This document shows positions 32,961 through 45,169 of a stretch of 64,000 bases of DNA, piece by piece. The notes under the pieces are model-generated. The model searched no databases and was not told the DNA's origin. It worked only from the letters and a program-made list of their open reading frames with translations. Position 1 is the stretch's first letter. Each line of letters starts with the position of its first letter. Position numbers and translations under genes: made by a program. Where the stretch lies: the NCBI RefSeq assembly GCF_003265705.1, contig NW_020312893.1, positions 18,748,007 through 18,812,006 of the forward strand, in the 5' to 3' direction. Source of the DNA: Callorhinus ursinus. Lineage: Eukaryota; Chordata; Mammalia; Carnivora; Otariidae.

Positions 32961-34850
32961 TACATCTCAAGATAATACAGTGTTTCGCACTCGCATACAT
33001 GTGGCCATTGAAATTTCAATTAATTAAAATTAAATATAATTTAAAATTCAGTCTCTCAGTTATACCAGCCACACTTCAAGTGCTCACCAGCCACATGTAG
33101 CTACTGAATTGAGAAGCACAAACATAGAATATAGAACATTCTCATCATTCCAGAAAGTTCTATTGGACAGTATCATGTGATTACTCTGACTTCTTGATTT
33201 AATCTTTATATATTACATGATTAAAGAAAAACTTTGTAGCTCAAAATTCCCAGAGAAAACCACTATGAGAGCTGAGGTGATTCCTGGGTAATTCTGCTGC
33301 ACTGTGGGGAGGGTATCAAAGGCAGAGAGGGATTTTGGGCAAATAACAAGGCACTTAATTGGTGTATGGTGGAGTCCTAGCCAGGTAGTTCAAACTAATT
33401 TCTTTCCACCTCCTAACTAAGTGCAGAAGCATTAGCCAAGCTTGTGTAACCAGCAAGGACAGCTAGTGTGCAAACATAAAGCATTGTCTCCTCAGACCTG
33501 ATGTGAGGATTAATTTTTTTTCTCTATGAATCAAATCTCATGCATATTACATTACTTTTGCTTTTGGATAATTAGAAATAAAAAGTACCCTGGAGATTTC
33601 TAGTTATAAGGAGAGTCTCATTCTAGTCATCTAAAATTGAATGCTAAACTTCAGGGTTAAAGCTTTGCTTATTCTCCAGCTTCTCTGCTTTAGGCTGGAA
33701 GTCTGTAATGGTAAAGAAGGGGCATGGCTGACCTTTTTACTACCCTTATCTTGGGCTTCACTTTCAGCGTTGAACAAGAGGAAGCAAAAGGAGTAGAGGA
33801 CAAGAAAGTCCCAATATACTTGGGGTGAGGAGGCAGGAAATCACCAGCTTAGCTAGAAAAACTCCTGGGCAAAGGAAATCCCCAAAGCTCAGATGACCAA
33901 GTACCATCAGTCATGCTTGGCTGTGTGTTAACATCTGTGTTGTTTTTTTGGAGAGATATGGCAATTAACAGACCAGTACTCTGAGACAGGCCAGCTGGGA
34001 ATCCCCAAACATAAACGTGAATAACCAAATCGTTAAAGACTAACAACTTGAAATCAAGGTATTCAACTGAAAAATTAGTGGCTTATTACTGAGAAAAGAG
34101 TTGAAGATCAACCAGAACAAGAATTTATTAATAAGTAAAATTTATATACGCAGAAAAGAGTGCATACCATATCTCTTTTTATATAATCAATGAAAAGTCT
34201 TGGAATTCAGCATATTGATTTTAAAGTAAAAATGTGTAGATGGACTGATTAGGAGAATGGAGAGCCCTAAAGAGAGAATCACTAAATGAAAGATGATATT
34301 GATGAATTTTCACAGAATGTAGCCCAGAGGAATCTATTAATATTCCTTACAGACAATTTTGTTCTTTGCCTTTTCTACCTATTGATTTTTTTTAACAATG
34401 AAACCATATATATATACTCTGTGTAAGTAAAAATAAACATAATTTACATTTTAAAAGTAAAAAATTATGTATGCTCATTATAGCATATTGGGGAAATGAA
34501 GAAAAGCTAAAAGATGCAAAACATTATCCTAAGAAATTAAAGCCAATAATCATTCTTTCTTTTTTATTAATGTCTTTCTTTGTTTATATTGTGTCTTATT
34601 GATTTAGATATATGACTTCTACATGTTGTTTATTTCTAACTTTTTAATTAAAATCTATCTTTGCCTAAAGCATTTAGCTCAATTAAAATCACATTCTTTT
34701 AGATTTCCTCCAGAAACTAAAATTTAAAGTAATTGGCTATTTAAATGTAGGTGCACTAAATGGTTTTAGCCACTAAAGAAAGGTTTTAAAAGAGGTTGCA
34801 CAGACTAATCATGGCATTAATCTCTGTAATTTTATTGCTTTTATTTTATT
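32961..34850. other. Spacer in the decayed paralog, nothing recognised
   Basis: Expected exons between MG2 and MG3 were looked for and not found. No named repeat identified. Confidence 0.4.
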
Positions 34851-34852
34851 AG

Positions 34853-34922
34853 GTATGCATATGGCAAACCTATAGAAGGAAACATTCAGATTGGTGTGTG
34901 CAAGGAATCTACTTCTTATTGA
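34853..34922 (+). pseudogene. Relic A2M/ovostatin-type exon (MG3 domain), truncated
   Basis: After the acceptor TTTTATTAG the frame reads YAYGKPIEGNIQIGVCKEST then SY and a TGA stop. It matches A2M [20 protein letters not shown]. The family exon normally continues for about 15 more codons; here the stop and the absence of a donor show the copy is dead. Confidence 0.8.
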
Positions 34923-35306
34923 AAGTAGCTCAGAGAATTTAAAATAAAGAATTAACCAAAATAGCATATGTCAACATCTCAGAGATAACCATGATTAAAT
35001 TTTAGCATATTTTCCTTGGGTCTTTTCTTCTTTGATATATGAACATAATTGAGATTATCCTCTACTGAGTTTTTGAAACCTAACATTACCTATAATGACT
35101 TTGTCATATCATTAGAATAATTAAAAATGTGAAATTAATAGCTTCATGATAGACCATCATACAGATAAACCATAACTTAGTACTCTTGCTGAACTTTCAG
35201 TAATGTTAAATGAACTCAAAGTAATGTTGTATAAACATTCTCACACATAAATATGTGCCCCTAGGTCATTACTGACTTAGGATAGATATTTGTAGATGAA
35301 ATTTTT

Positions 35307-35516
35307 TTTTTTTTTAATATTTTTTTTAAAGATTTTATTTATTTATTTGAAAGAGAGAGAGAATGAGAGATAGAAAGCACGAGAAGGAAGAGGGTCAGAG
35401 GGAGAAGCAGACTCCCCGCTGAGCAGGGAGCCCGATGCGGGACTCGATCCCGGGACTCCAGGATCATGACCTGAGCCGAAGGCAGTCGCTTAACCAACTG
35501 AGCCACCCAGGCGCCC
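35307..35516 (-). mobile_element. CAN-SINE
   Basis: Reverse SINE ending ACTGAGCCACCCAGGCGCCC. Target-site duplication TGTAGATGAAATTTTT at 35291-35306 and 35517-35532. Confidence 0.94.
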
Positions 35517-36458
35517 TGTAGATGAAATTTTTAAAGTTCTGGTATAATGTCACCAGATTGATGTTTAGTAGAGTTACTAACACACAAGTATACTCCCATT
35601 ACATATACAGTATCTGTATGACGTAGAGCACGATCACTAGCATTGAGTAATATATGTATTAAAACAAAAATCTTCACAAATAGAAGAGCAAAAGGGTGAT
35701 GCTTCATGTCCCTTTTCATTCCCAGTACAATGAGTCCAGAAGACAAATATTTTGTATATGATTATTTTCAGTGTTTATTTTCTCCCTTGTAATTGCCCTT
35801 GAAAATTTTTGGTCCACTTTGATTTTATTTATAACAAATGTTATCGACCTAGAATTTATTTCAGTGTACTGTATGATCCATATATGATTTATTTCTAAAT
35901 AAGTCACCACTTACCAGAAACCTCTTGTTAGTTAATGTTGTCTGTCCCGACTGAGTTTTGAGACCAACTTTATTATATTGCTTGCTGTCTTCTTTACTTA
36001 TTCTGTTGATTGACCTGCCTTTCTATTTTATACTATACTCTACTAATTACTGTAATAATATAGCATGCATTTTCCATCCTACTTTCTATGTTATTTCTAG
36101 GCTGAGGATGAGGTTTAATGAGAGCTTTGCAGAGCGTTCTGTGCTTCCTTTGATTCTAAATACCTCCTCAGTCACATAGTTATTTTGTAAATTGTGTCCC
36201 TATCCCTATAGGATATGGACTTTTCTCTTTTTAATAAATAAAAAATAAAAATAAATTTTAAAATATTTTAATAAATAAGTTATATTTCCTGATTTTATAA
36301 GCAGTACCTTTGGAAGATATGAAAAACCCCACCCAAAGAAAATGTTAAAAGAAAGCAACCAGTCTGAGTTTTCGCTACTTTTTTTTTCATTAAAAAGAAA
36401 TGTATTCCTTCCTCTGAATTCCATGGGCCTGACATGTCACTCCTATGTTTTATTCAAC

Positions 36459-36525
36459 GGGAAGAGGATAATGAAATCTTCCTCACTGCACATGTTATTA
36501 ATACACTGCTAGAAACTGGTGACCC
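36459..36525 (+). pseudogene. Relic A2M/ovostatin-type exon (thioester domain)
   Basis: Frame reads GEEDNEIFLTAHVINTLLET then G, matching the intact gene's [20 protein letters not shown] exon (5989-6063) and A2M EDEVTLSAYITIALLE. The AG acceptor is lost (AAC precedes the homologous start). Third colinear relic of the second copy. Confidence 0.75.
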
Positions 36526-36984
36526 AGTCTCAGTACATAGCCCACTGACGATACCCAAAATTTGCTTCTTATGAACTAAAACATTTTACACCAACAAACA
36601 GCAACAGGAACTAGAATTACATGTTTGTGGCTACCACAAAATAATGCTGGATCAATATCCTTCTTAATAGTCAAATCACATCTTGTAGCTGCAACCTCAC
36701 AGAAATTAAAATGTACACGTTGTATTTGCCCTTTGACCATTTCAGCACAAACAAGACTCATTGCTGATTTTTCTCTATCTTCGTATGTGTTTGCACGTTT
36801 GTGTTTATGGACATGGTGGAGGAGGTCACCAAGAGGACGTGACCACTGGTTGACCTCTAGGCTCAACTTCCTCAATTGGAGGCTCCTCATCTCTTCCTCT
36901 GCCCTTGGAATACACATAGGCCACAGCCTTGAGATGGTCATGTGGTGTTGAGTGCTTCTGGCTGGTATAAATGACTGAACCCAG

Positions 36985-39900
36985 GTAAGACCTCCACATA
37001 AACTTTTAAGATATGGCAGGTAGGTGCGGGGATTCACTCGTCCTGCAGCTGTCTAAGATAAGCCTCTTGTGTGGGTTCCCTTGTTTACTAAACCTACCAC
37101 CTACCACCTGGAGTGGATTGCCTCTTTCCTTGGTCTCTCCCTGCCATCCGCATATGTGGGGCTGGTTTCTGATTTTACCTGGGAGGCGCCTGAAGGGATT
37201 GTAAACCAGCAACTGGTGAATGAGCCAGAAGACTAAAGGGCCTTGGGAAAGAGACATCTGTGGGGGAAATCCCATATTGGCCATCGACTTCTGTGTGAGA
37301 AGGGGTAGCCTGTATGTTAGATGCTTGTGGACTGCAGTGTGAGTACAGGGACCCCTGAAAATACCATTTGCTGGTATGGTACCCTGATATCCATGCTGGG
37401 TCCAGTTGTAGGACAAGACCTTACGATGATGGGCAATCCATTGCTGATTTGGGGGGGATTGACAAATCCTGGGAACAGATACAAACTGTGGGAAAGACCC
37501 AAGACAGAGAAGGAGCTTGGAAAGCCAAGAGGCTATCCTAATTGGCTAGAAAGGGTCGGGTAAACATAACCCAGAAGCAAAATTGGCTTGACCTCATTGC
37601 TGTGGGGACCCCATCTGAACACATAGACAACCGAACACTGTGCTGATTGTCCTGTGGAAAACCCTAAAGCTTAAACAACAGTTCAGATCTGCCACTCCTG
37701 CCCCTGTCATCCCTGATGCACCATCTGTCCCAGCAGGGGTCTCAGGGACACAGTGCTATTCAGGGTGGGTGCCTCCTAAGTCGTGGGTATAAACTGCAAG
37801 CCAAGACTGCCTCCAGCTGAGGGCCATTGAGGGTGACCTAAGGCCTCATGTTGAGTTCACTATTCACTCGTCCTCCAGAAATAAAAAAAGGGTGACAGCT
37901 CTGACAGTGGAGCTGATCCTCTAATGCATGGCAACCCTCAGGTTTCTAGCTTCCTTGATGCCCTTGACAGATATGAAGGGCACACAGTTATAGTCAGGAA
38001 GGGCCTGTGGACCCTGAAAATTGGGTATTCCCCACCCCTGCCAAGAATTTGAGACTTTTATCTCTCCAAAGCAGAGAACATACTGGGCATTGATATCCTC
38101 CAAAGTCAAACTCTGCAAAACTTTATCAGTGAATTCCACCTCTAGGTTAGGGTAATCAAACCAGTGCTGAGAGGAAATGCCAGTTGGGAACTGGTAAGCC
38201 TGCTGCCCCCATGAGTGGCTTGCCTCTTTCCCTGGTCTCTCCCTGCCACCCACATATGTGGGGTGGTAACTATCAAACAATATAAATGTCCTGGGCGCAT
38301 AAGGAGATAACAGAAACTATGCAAGAACTGCCCTCAGTGGGCATTGTGTGTCCTGCCTATAGTGTTTTCAATGATAAATAAGCCTCGTGGCATAATGACA
38401 ATGAACTGCTGAGGACTGAACAAGATAGCGCCCCCATCCAGGCAGCTGTGCTCAACATTGCCGCCATCTTAGATACCTTGGCCAGGGTCCTAGGAGTATA
38501 CCACACTCTGCTGAACTTAACAAATGTCTATTTCAGGATAGCCCGGACCACTGAGTCAAAAGATTAATTTGCCTTCATGTAGGAGGGGCAAGGATGGTCC
38601 TTTCCTGTGTTTCCCCAAGGTTACCTGCACAACCCCACCGTGTGTCATAGGGTGGAACCCCAAGATATGTCCCAGTGGTCCTTCCCCACATCAGCAAAAT
38701 GGGCCCATTACATTGATGTTATAATGTTAACAAGGGAAGACTTGCTTCTGCTGCAGGACGCTCTGCAGGTTTTGCTGGAACATCTATGAAGGAGAAGATG
38801 GACAATGAACCCACAGAAAATTCCAGGGCCAGGCACCACTGTAAAGCTTTGGGGAATTTTTGGAACATCTATGAAGGAGAAGATGGACAATGAACCCACA
38901 GAAAATTCCAGGGCCAAACACCACTGTAAAGCTTTGGGGAATTTTTTAGTTGAGTGAGAACTGTGTTGTCCCAGAAGCTGTGATTGATAAGGTGCAAGCC
39001 TATCCGACCCCTAAGAATGTGAACAAGATATAAGTCTTTATAGGGATTTGGGGGCTTTGGAGGACTTTTATTCCCTACCTGGCACCCATCCCTTATATTG
39101 CCTGGTAAAGAAAGGGCATCTGTGGGACCGAGGATCAGAACAACAAGCTGCCTTTGAAAAGGCAGAAGTACTCGTAAAACAGATTAAAACTTTGGGCATC
39201 TCCCAAGTAGGGCTTCCGTTTGAGTTAGATGTTTCCATGACTCCACAAAGTATGGGTTGGACACTGTGTCAGAAACAACAGGAATGACTATTCCTAGGTT
39301 TTGATCTCAGCTCTAGAAGGGGCCAGAAACCTGATATACCCCCCATAAAGTAATCATTCCTAGCAGTGTATACAGTACTCCCTCCTCAAGTAGAGCTGCT
39401 CACTAAAGGACAGCAAATTATGGTAACTTTCCTGCCTAGCAAGGAATGGGTTGACAATATGTTCCATCGATTCACCTCTGTCATGGCTCAAAATCCCACT
39501 TTGACTAAGTGACATGTCTTTTTGCAGCAGAGGAGCACTGTCTCTAGAAAGGTGGGTGCTACTAATATGTAGGTCTTAGAGATTCCCCCACCCCTATTCC
39601 TATAAAGAGGGAGCAGGATAAATTTCCTCTGATGCCTGGTCTACAGTGGGATCTAGTCAAGGGATCTGTCCACATGGACTGTGGATGCTGTTCAGCCCAA
39701 CACTGACACCATCTGGTTGGAAACAGGAACAAACCGTAGCAGCCAGCAGGCTGAGCTCGGAGTGATCTGGCTGGTGATCACTCATAAACCCTGGCCATTA
39801 GCCCTTTGGACTGACAACTGGGTGGTTCTAAAGAGATTAACCCAATGTCTTGGACAATGGGAAGCCAAGGAGTGGATGATCACGAGTGGGCCCTAATGGG

Positions 39901-40335
39901 GTCAGGATGTGTGTGGAGACCTTTGGATTCACCTGCAAGAGCCTGAACAGTCCTCATTGTCTTCCACATCCTGGCTCATTAAGGCACTGACACCCTGTGG
40001 CATTCAGGAAGCTGACGCCCTCGCTCAGGTATGAGCCTTAGCAACTGACCCTTCAGTAGGTCATAGAAAAAGTAACCACTGCAGTGCTGCCCAGGTGGGA
40101 TGGCATATTGCCAAGGATGGCAAGTTGTCCTTGAAGTACAGTAACTTGGTTCATAAAATAACATGTCCTGTGTGTTCTAAACAATGCCCAAGGCTACTGC
40201 CAAAGGAGTCAGGGCCGTTCCGTGGAGTTCTCAACCAGTAAGAGATTGGCAAAATGATTATATTGGTTTCCACCTTCCAAGTGAGGGTTCTAAATGTCTT
40301 GGATTGTGCGGGCACTGCATCACAACTAATTTCAG
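36985..40335 (+). pseudogene. Endogenous retrovirus fragment: protease/RT/RNase H/integrase, broken
   Basis: Old retroviral pol in forward orientation, scattered over several frames with many stops. The block around 38080-38290 resembles the protease-to-RT junction, and 38400-38800 is RT. The RT active-site box reads YIDV at 38709-38720, where retroviruses have YxDD. The RT connection and thumb follow at 39040-39290. RNase H is at 39680-39890 with WTDN, and an integrase start at 40100-40335 includes CPVC. Sequence between 36985 and 37900 is probably upstream gag or leader but is not resolved. No env and no paired LTRs are visible. An 85-bp tandem duplication and a TAG at 38577 break the RT. 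Retroviral class not assigned. Confidence 0.75.
38776..38945 (+). repeat. 85-bp tandem duplication inside ERV RT
   Basis: Copies 38776-38860 and 38861-38945 are identical except for two adjacent bases (GG versus AA). 85 is not a multiple of three, so the copy also shifts the frame. Confidence 0.95.
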
Positions 40336-41069
40336 TTTACTATGAAATTATTCCAATATCAGAACAGTGAAAGCTATAAAGGTTATGATAAATTTTTTAT
40401 ATAAAAATATATTTTATTGGTAATTTGTTTTCCTAAATAATGAGCAAATTTATTTCAATGTTAAATTTTGTACTCTTAAAAAAAAGTTATGAAAGGTGCA
40501 GCACTTCCAACATGACAGTCATTGATGCTTCAGTCATTGTGCCTAATAAATCATCTGTTAAGAAGGGAAAGAATTAAAGCTTTTTAAGTTAAAATAACTT
40601 CAGAGATAGTTATAATGTGTTAGGTCCTGTGCTGTACATTGGCCCCAAGCTGATTTTTAAAAGGACACATTTTCTATTAAGGAATAAAATTTGAGTCTCA
40701 TATGTATCTAATAGTACAACATTGAACTTCTCAAATTTATATTCTTATATTGTTGAGATGATAATCAGGAAAAAATAAAACAGGTACATGAGTTGGTGTT
40801 TAGTATTATTCTATCCTTTTTTATTATTCTATCTACTAAAAATTAGAAACTAATATTTTCCCATCTCTCAAAATGCTATCTCTCAAAAATATTGAATGAG
40901 TCTCAAAGATTAATATTTGTTATTGAGGCTATATGGAAACACTGCAAGTATTTACAATGATGCAGAAAAACCACCAACTTGAAACTGAATATTTTTATCT
41001 TTTGTAATAACCAGATGTTTCTATTACTAGTTCCCTGAATTTTCAGCACATTTTCCCTCCTCATTTTAG

Positions 41070-41129
41070 CTTCAGGAAGATGACAAAGTAGAAATCAAAA
41101 CCAGCCATGTCTTTTTCAACCTAGAAAAT
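41070..41129 (+). pseudogene. Relic A2M/ovostatin-type exon (receptor-binding domain)
   Basis: Acceptor TTTTCCCTCCTCATTTTAG and donor GTAAGT are both good. Twenty open codons read LQEDDKVEIKTSHVFFNLEN, matching the intact [20 protein letters not shown] exon at 11361-11429 but three codons shorter. Fourth and last colinear relic of the second copy; the expected last two exons were not found downstream. Confidence 0.8.
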
Positions 41130-41237
41130 GTAAGTTTACTGTCATAATTTGGTTTGTGTGTTGGTGTATGTATCTGAGGCATATTTTGGCAGTTAATAAA
41201 TTTTTTTAAAAATTTTCCTAAGGATGTAAGTGTCGTT

Positions 41238-41446
41238 GTTTTGTTTTGTTTTGTTTTAAGATTTTATTTATTCATTTGACAGAGAGAGACACAGCAAGAG
41301 AGGGAACCCAAGCAGGGGGAGTGGGAGAGGGAGAAGCAGGCTTCCTGCTGAGCAGGGAGCCCGATGCGGGGCTCCATCACAGGACCCCAGGATCATGACC
41401 CAAGCCGAAGGCAGACGCTTAACGACTGAGCCACCCAGGCGCCCCT
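41238..41446 (-). mobile_element. CAN-SINE
   Basis: Reverse SINE with a GTTTT-rich tail side, ending GACTGAGCCACCCAGGCGCC. Confidence 0.9.
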
Positions 41447-41852
41447 CAAAATAACATTGTTAAAATAATTTTGAATATTCGAAATGAAGAGAAATTGAAG
41501 AAATAGATGCCAATATGCAAAAGAGTATTGATTTATTCCCAGATTACTCAAAAGGAAATTCAATTCTCATTCATTGAACAAGATGCACATAGAGCCCATG
41601 TTCAGCCCACATCCATTCAGTCCTATGATTACTTTGCAACTGTAAGGCTTTTACTTAGTTTCAGTGCCATTTATACTCCAGATTACATTAAATATAAACC
41701 AGTTTTCATTTTCTCTACTGGTGTTATAGTTCCTATTTGAAATCACCTTCCCTTGTTACTTTGTAACTCTTCGTGCCACTTAATGCAAGATATTTCAGAG
41801 TTTAAATAGCAAATAAGTTTTAGATTTGTCTATCTGGACACAACTGACATGA

Positions 41853-42038
41853 TTTTTTTTTTTTTTTTTTGACAGGGAGACACACAGCGAGAGAGAGAAC
41901 ACAAGCAGGAGGAGTGGGAAAGGGAGAAGCAGGCTTCCCACTGAGCAGGGAGCCGGATGTGGGGCTCTATCCCAGGACCCCGGGATCATGACCTGAGCTG
42001 AAGGCAGACGCTTAATGACTGAGCCACACAGGCGCCCC
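41853..42038 (-). mobile_element. CAN-SINE
   Basis: Reverse SINE with an 18-base T run, ending GAGCCACACAGGCGCCCC. CTGACATG duplicated at the ends. Confidence 0.9.
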
Positions 42039-42094
42039 TGACATGCTTTTTCTTAACAGGCTTTTCACTAAAATATTTATTTAAATTAAAGGAG

Positions 42095-42300
42095 GGGGTG
42101 CCTGGGTCCCTCAGTCATTAAGCATCTGCCTTCAGCTCAGGTCATGATCCCGGGGTCCTGGGATCGAGTCCCTGCATTGGGTTCCCTGCTCAGCGGGAAG
42201 CCTGCTTCTCCCTCTCCCACTCCCCCTGCTTGTGTTCCCTCTCTCGCTGTGTCTCTCTCTGTCAAATGAATAAATATAATCTTTTAAAAAAATAAGAATA
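42095..42300 (+). mobile_element. CAN-SINE
   Basis: Head GGGGTGCCTGGGTCCCTCAG. Target-site duplication AAATTAAAGGAG. Confidence 0.92.
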
Positions 42301-42311
42301 AATTAAAGGAG

Positions 42312-43380
42312 AACAAATGTGAAGTAGGTTATCTGTCTGAGTAAATTGTAGATTCAGGCAAAACTAACTTAATCGCTCTGAAGGTTGACTTACAGCTTTT
42401 TTATGATTTGGTGCCAATTAGAGGACACAGAGATTATGTTTATTTGAATAAAGAAAGACACATACACTATTAGACATGATAGAGATATCTTAGTAAAAAC
42501 TATTTTGACAAATCATATTTTTTAAACTCACAACCATTAATTATTCTTTGTAATTCTATGGATCAGCCAGGCTAACTGGGCTGGGCTGGCTCAACTGTGC
42601 TGCTTAAATTTCTCTTGTATCTGAGGTCAATCTGGCTAACCGATCTAAGGTGGCCCCATTCAAATGTCCAGCTGGTTGCAGGCTCTTGGCTGGGGAATAG
42701 CTGACTGTTGGCTGAGGTAACTTACTCTGGCCTCTGATCCTTCAACAAATTAGTCTGGTTATCTGTATAGGGGGCTATTATCCACCTATCCAAACATTTC
42801 CCAGTACAGTGAGATTTTTCAATTAAAATAAATATTTCTATAATCAGAGCTACTTTGCCAAGTAATTTGGGGTTTCTGTTTTCTTTTTAACCAAATTTTT
42901 ATCATGTTGTTTGTTTTAACCAAAACTCAACAAAGATGATTTCTTACTTACATCACAAAACAAGTAAATGACAGAGCAAGGCCTCCAGATTGGGTATTTT
43001 GACTTGAAATTGAAACTTCTCTGTACTACAACACCTTGCTTTCCTTAGATAAAAAAATATATACGTGTATGTTAAATCTCAAATTTCATATTTAATATTT
43101 TTAATTTCTTAAAATGGGCAGTGAATATTTTTATTAGTAGTTTTTCCTGATGAACACATTTAAAATTATGAGCATTCCTTAGAGTATTGCTTTTGGTGTT
43201 CTTCCCTGTATATTTTGATATGAAATGTTAGTCATTTTTATTGTATTTTAAATATTTTTAACTCTAATTACTTTTCCAAGGATTATCCGTGAATGCATTT
43301 CTTAATTTCTATAGCAAATGACTGCTTGTTTGTCTGTTTCTTGTTGGCTTATTTGTTTGGTTTTCGATGAGGGAACAAAA
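42312..43380. other. Intergenic DNA, nothing recognised
   Basis: AT-rich unassigned sequence. The short block 42570-42800 has TGGCTGGGGAATAGCTGACT and may be an old repeat. No gene supported. Confidence 0.4.
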
Positions 43381-43384
43381 TCCT

Positions 43385-44120
43385 TTTGAGTAAGGAACAG
43401 GTAAGGTTAGGTTGGAAGAGATAGGTAGAGGGCTAAGGGACTAGGCTCACTCAGGGGGCTAGGTGACCAGGCTCACAGAAATCCCAGATGTGGAGAAATG
43501 TTATAGATAAGCTATTTACCAGAGAGAAAGGAATATTACAAATCCACCTTGTTTATTCTAAATATCGAGGAGATATTTTCATGAAAGTTACAAATCACCT
43601 TGCTTGTCTTAAATGTTATAGATGAGATATTTATCAAGTTCCCTATAAAAGACCAACCAAAAAAGCCCTCAGTGGCAACCCATTCAGGGACCCCCTCACT
43701 CTAGGGAGCTTTTTTTTTTTCCCCTTTCTATTCTCACCTTCATTTCTTTTTAATTTTTTATTGTTATGTTAATCACCATACATCATTAGTTTTTGGTGTA
43801 GTGTTCCATGATTCATTGTTCATGCATAACACCCAGTGCTCCACGCAGAACGTGCCCTCTTTAATACCCATCACCAGGCTAACCCATACCCCACCCCCTC
43901 CCCTCTAGAACCCTCAGTTTGTTTTTCAGAGTCCATCGTCTCTCATGGTTCGTCTCCCCCTCCAATTTACTCCCCTTCATTCTTCCCCTCCTGCTATCTT
44001 CTTCTTCTTTTTATTCTCACCTTCATTTAATAAACTTTCACTTCACTTCACCCCTTTCACAAGATTCATTCTTCAACTCCATAAGACAAAAACCCTACAA
44101 CCCTGCAACATTTTGATCAT
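43385..44120 (+). mobile_element. LTR family B, interrupted by an L1 tail
   Basis: Forward LTR: GCAACCCATTCAGGGACCCC, CTCTAGGGAGCT, then (after the L1 at 43746-44012) TCTCACCTTCATTTAATAAA and CTTTCACTTCACTTCACCCC. The U3 contains a diverged internal duplication around 43500-43640 (TTACAAATC.ACCTTG.TT twice). Outer boundaries are approximate. Confidence 0.7.
43746..44012 (-). mobile_element. LINE-1 3' end inserted in an LTR
   Basis: Reverse carnivore L1 3'UTR, 267 bp, with a 17-bp target duplication TATTCTCACCTTCATTT at 43729-43745 and 44012-44028 taken from the LTR. Confidence 0.93.
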
Positions 44121-44290
44121 TTTTTCTGATCAAATTATATTATGATTAGAGACTGTGGACAGTAAAATCAATATTTAATAAAATCTGTTAAAATTTTATT
44201 TGTGATGACATAAATGATCATTTTTTACAAATATAGACTCTTTAAGGCATATGAGAGTCTTCAAACTTGTTTTAAATAAAGTGTGTTGTT

Positions 44291-44483
44291 GGGGTGCCTG
44301 GGTGGCTCAGTCATTAAGCGTCTGCCTTCGGCTCAGGTCATGATCCCACGGTCCTGGGATCGAGCCCCACATCCGGCTCCCTGCTCAGCGGGAAGCCTGC
44401 TTCTCCCTCTCCCACTCCCCCTGCTTGTGTTCCTTCTCTTGCTGTGTCTCTCTGTGTCAAATAAATAAAATCTTTAAAAAAAA
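44291..44483 (+). mobile_element. CAN-SINE
   Basis: Head GGGGTGCCTGGGTGGCTCAG, tail AAATAAATAAAATCTTTAAA. Confidence 0.92.
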
Positions 44484-45169
44484 TTGAAGTGTGTCCCGCA
44501 TATTATTGACGTTTTCTCTGTGTTTACTCAATGCTGCTATTTTTAGTAACTTCTTGTGTTTCTAATGCTCATCTAATGTTTATACATTTCTGTTCTCTGA
44601 TTTAGTATCTTCTTGATAAATTACCTTTTATTGCTATATATTATGTAATGCTGATCATTAACCAATTTACTGTTTTCAATATTAAATAACAACTTGTATG
44701 CTGATGATATCACAACTCCTAATTTGGGTACATTTTCCATTTTCCCATTTCTTTACTTTTGACTTTCTATAACATTCTGTACCTCTATCTCCAACATCCT
44801 ATAACAGAGAGCCCTAGTTGGATTGCTCCTGGAACAATGTTTGGCCTCTGGGCTACCTGGAGGGGGAAGGAGTCAGCTGTTTCGGTCTTCTGGTTGTCCC
44901 CGGTGCCCTGATGGCTGCTCAAAGAAAATTTCTGCATCCTCTGCAGAGGGCTCTCCCCATCCTATAATATTCCCTATGGAACTTCTCTCATTTTGCCATT
45001 ATCTGTACCCTTCTCATTTGTCTAAGAGTGGGCAATTTGCTATTTAAACAAGCAAGTGTGACTTTTTAACAAAAAAATAATCTATCCAAGAATAATATGG
45101 GACTAACACACCTCTTTGATAGTTTTTATAGTTTTGAGTTAACTGCTTATCTAATAACCTTTCCTTCTG

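Noticed and set aside
36576..37037. 153-codon minus-strand open frame beside the ERV
   Set aside because: No recognisable protein motif. It runs antisense to the start of the retroviral fragment and has no promoter or splice support.
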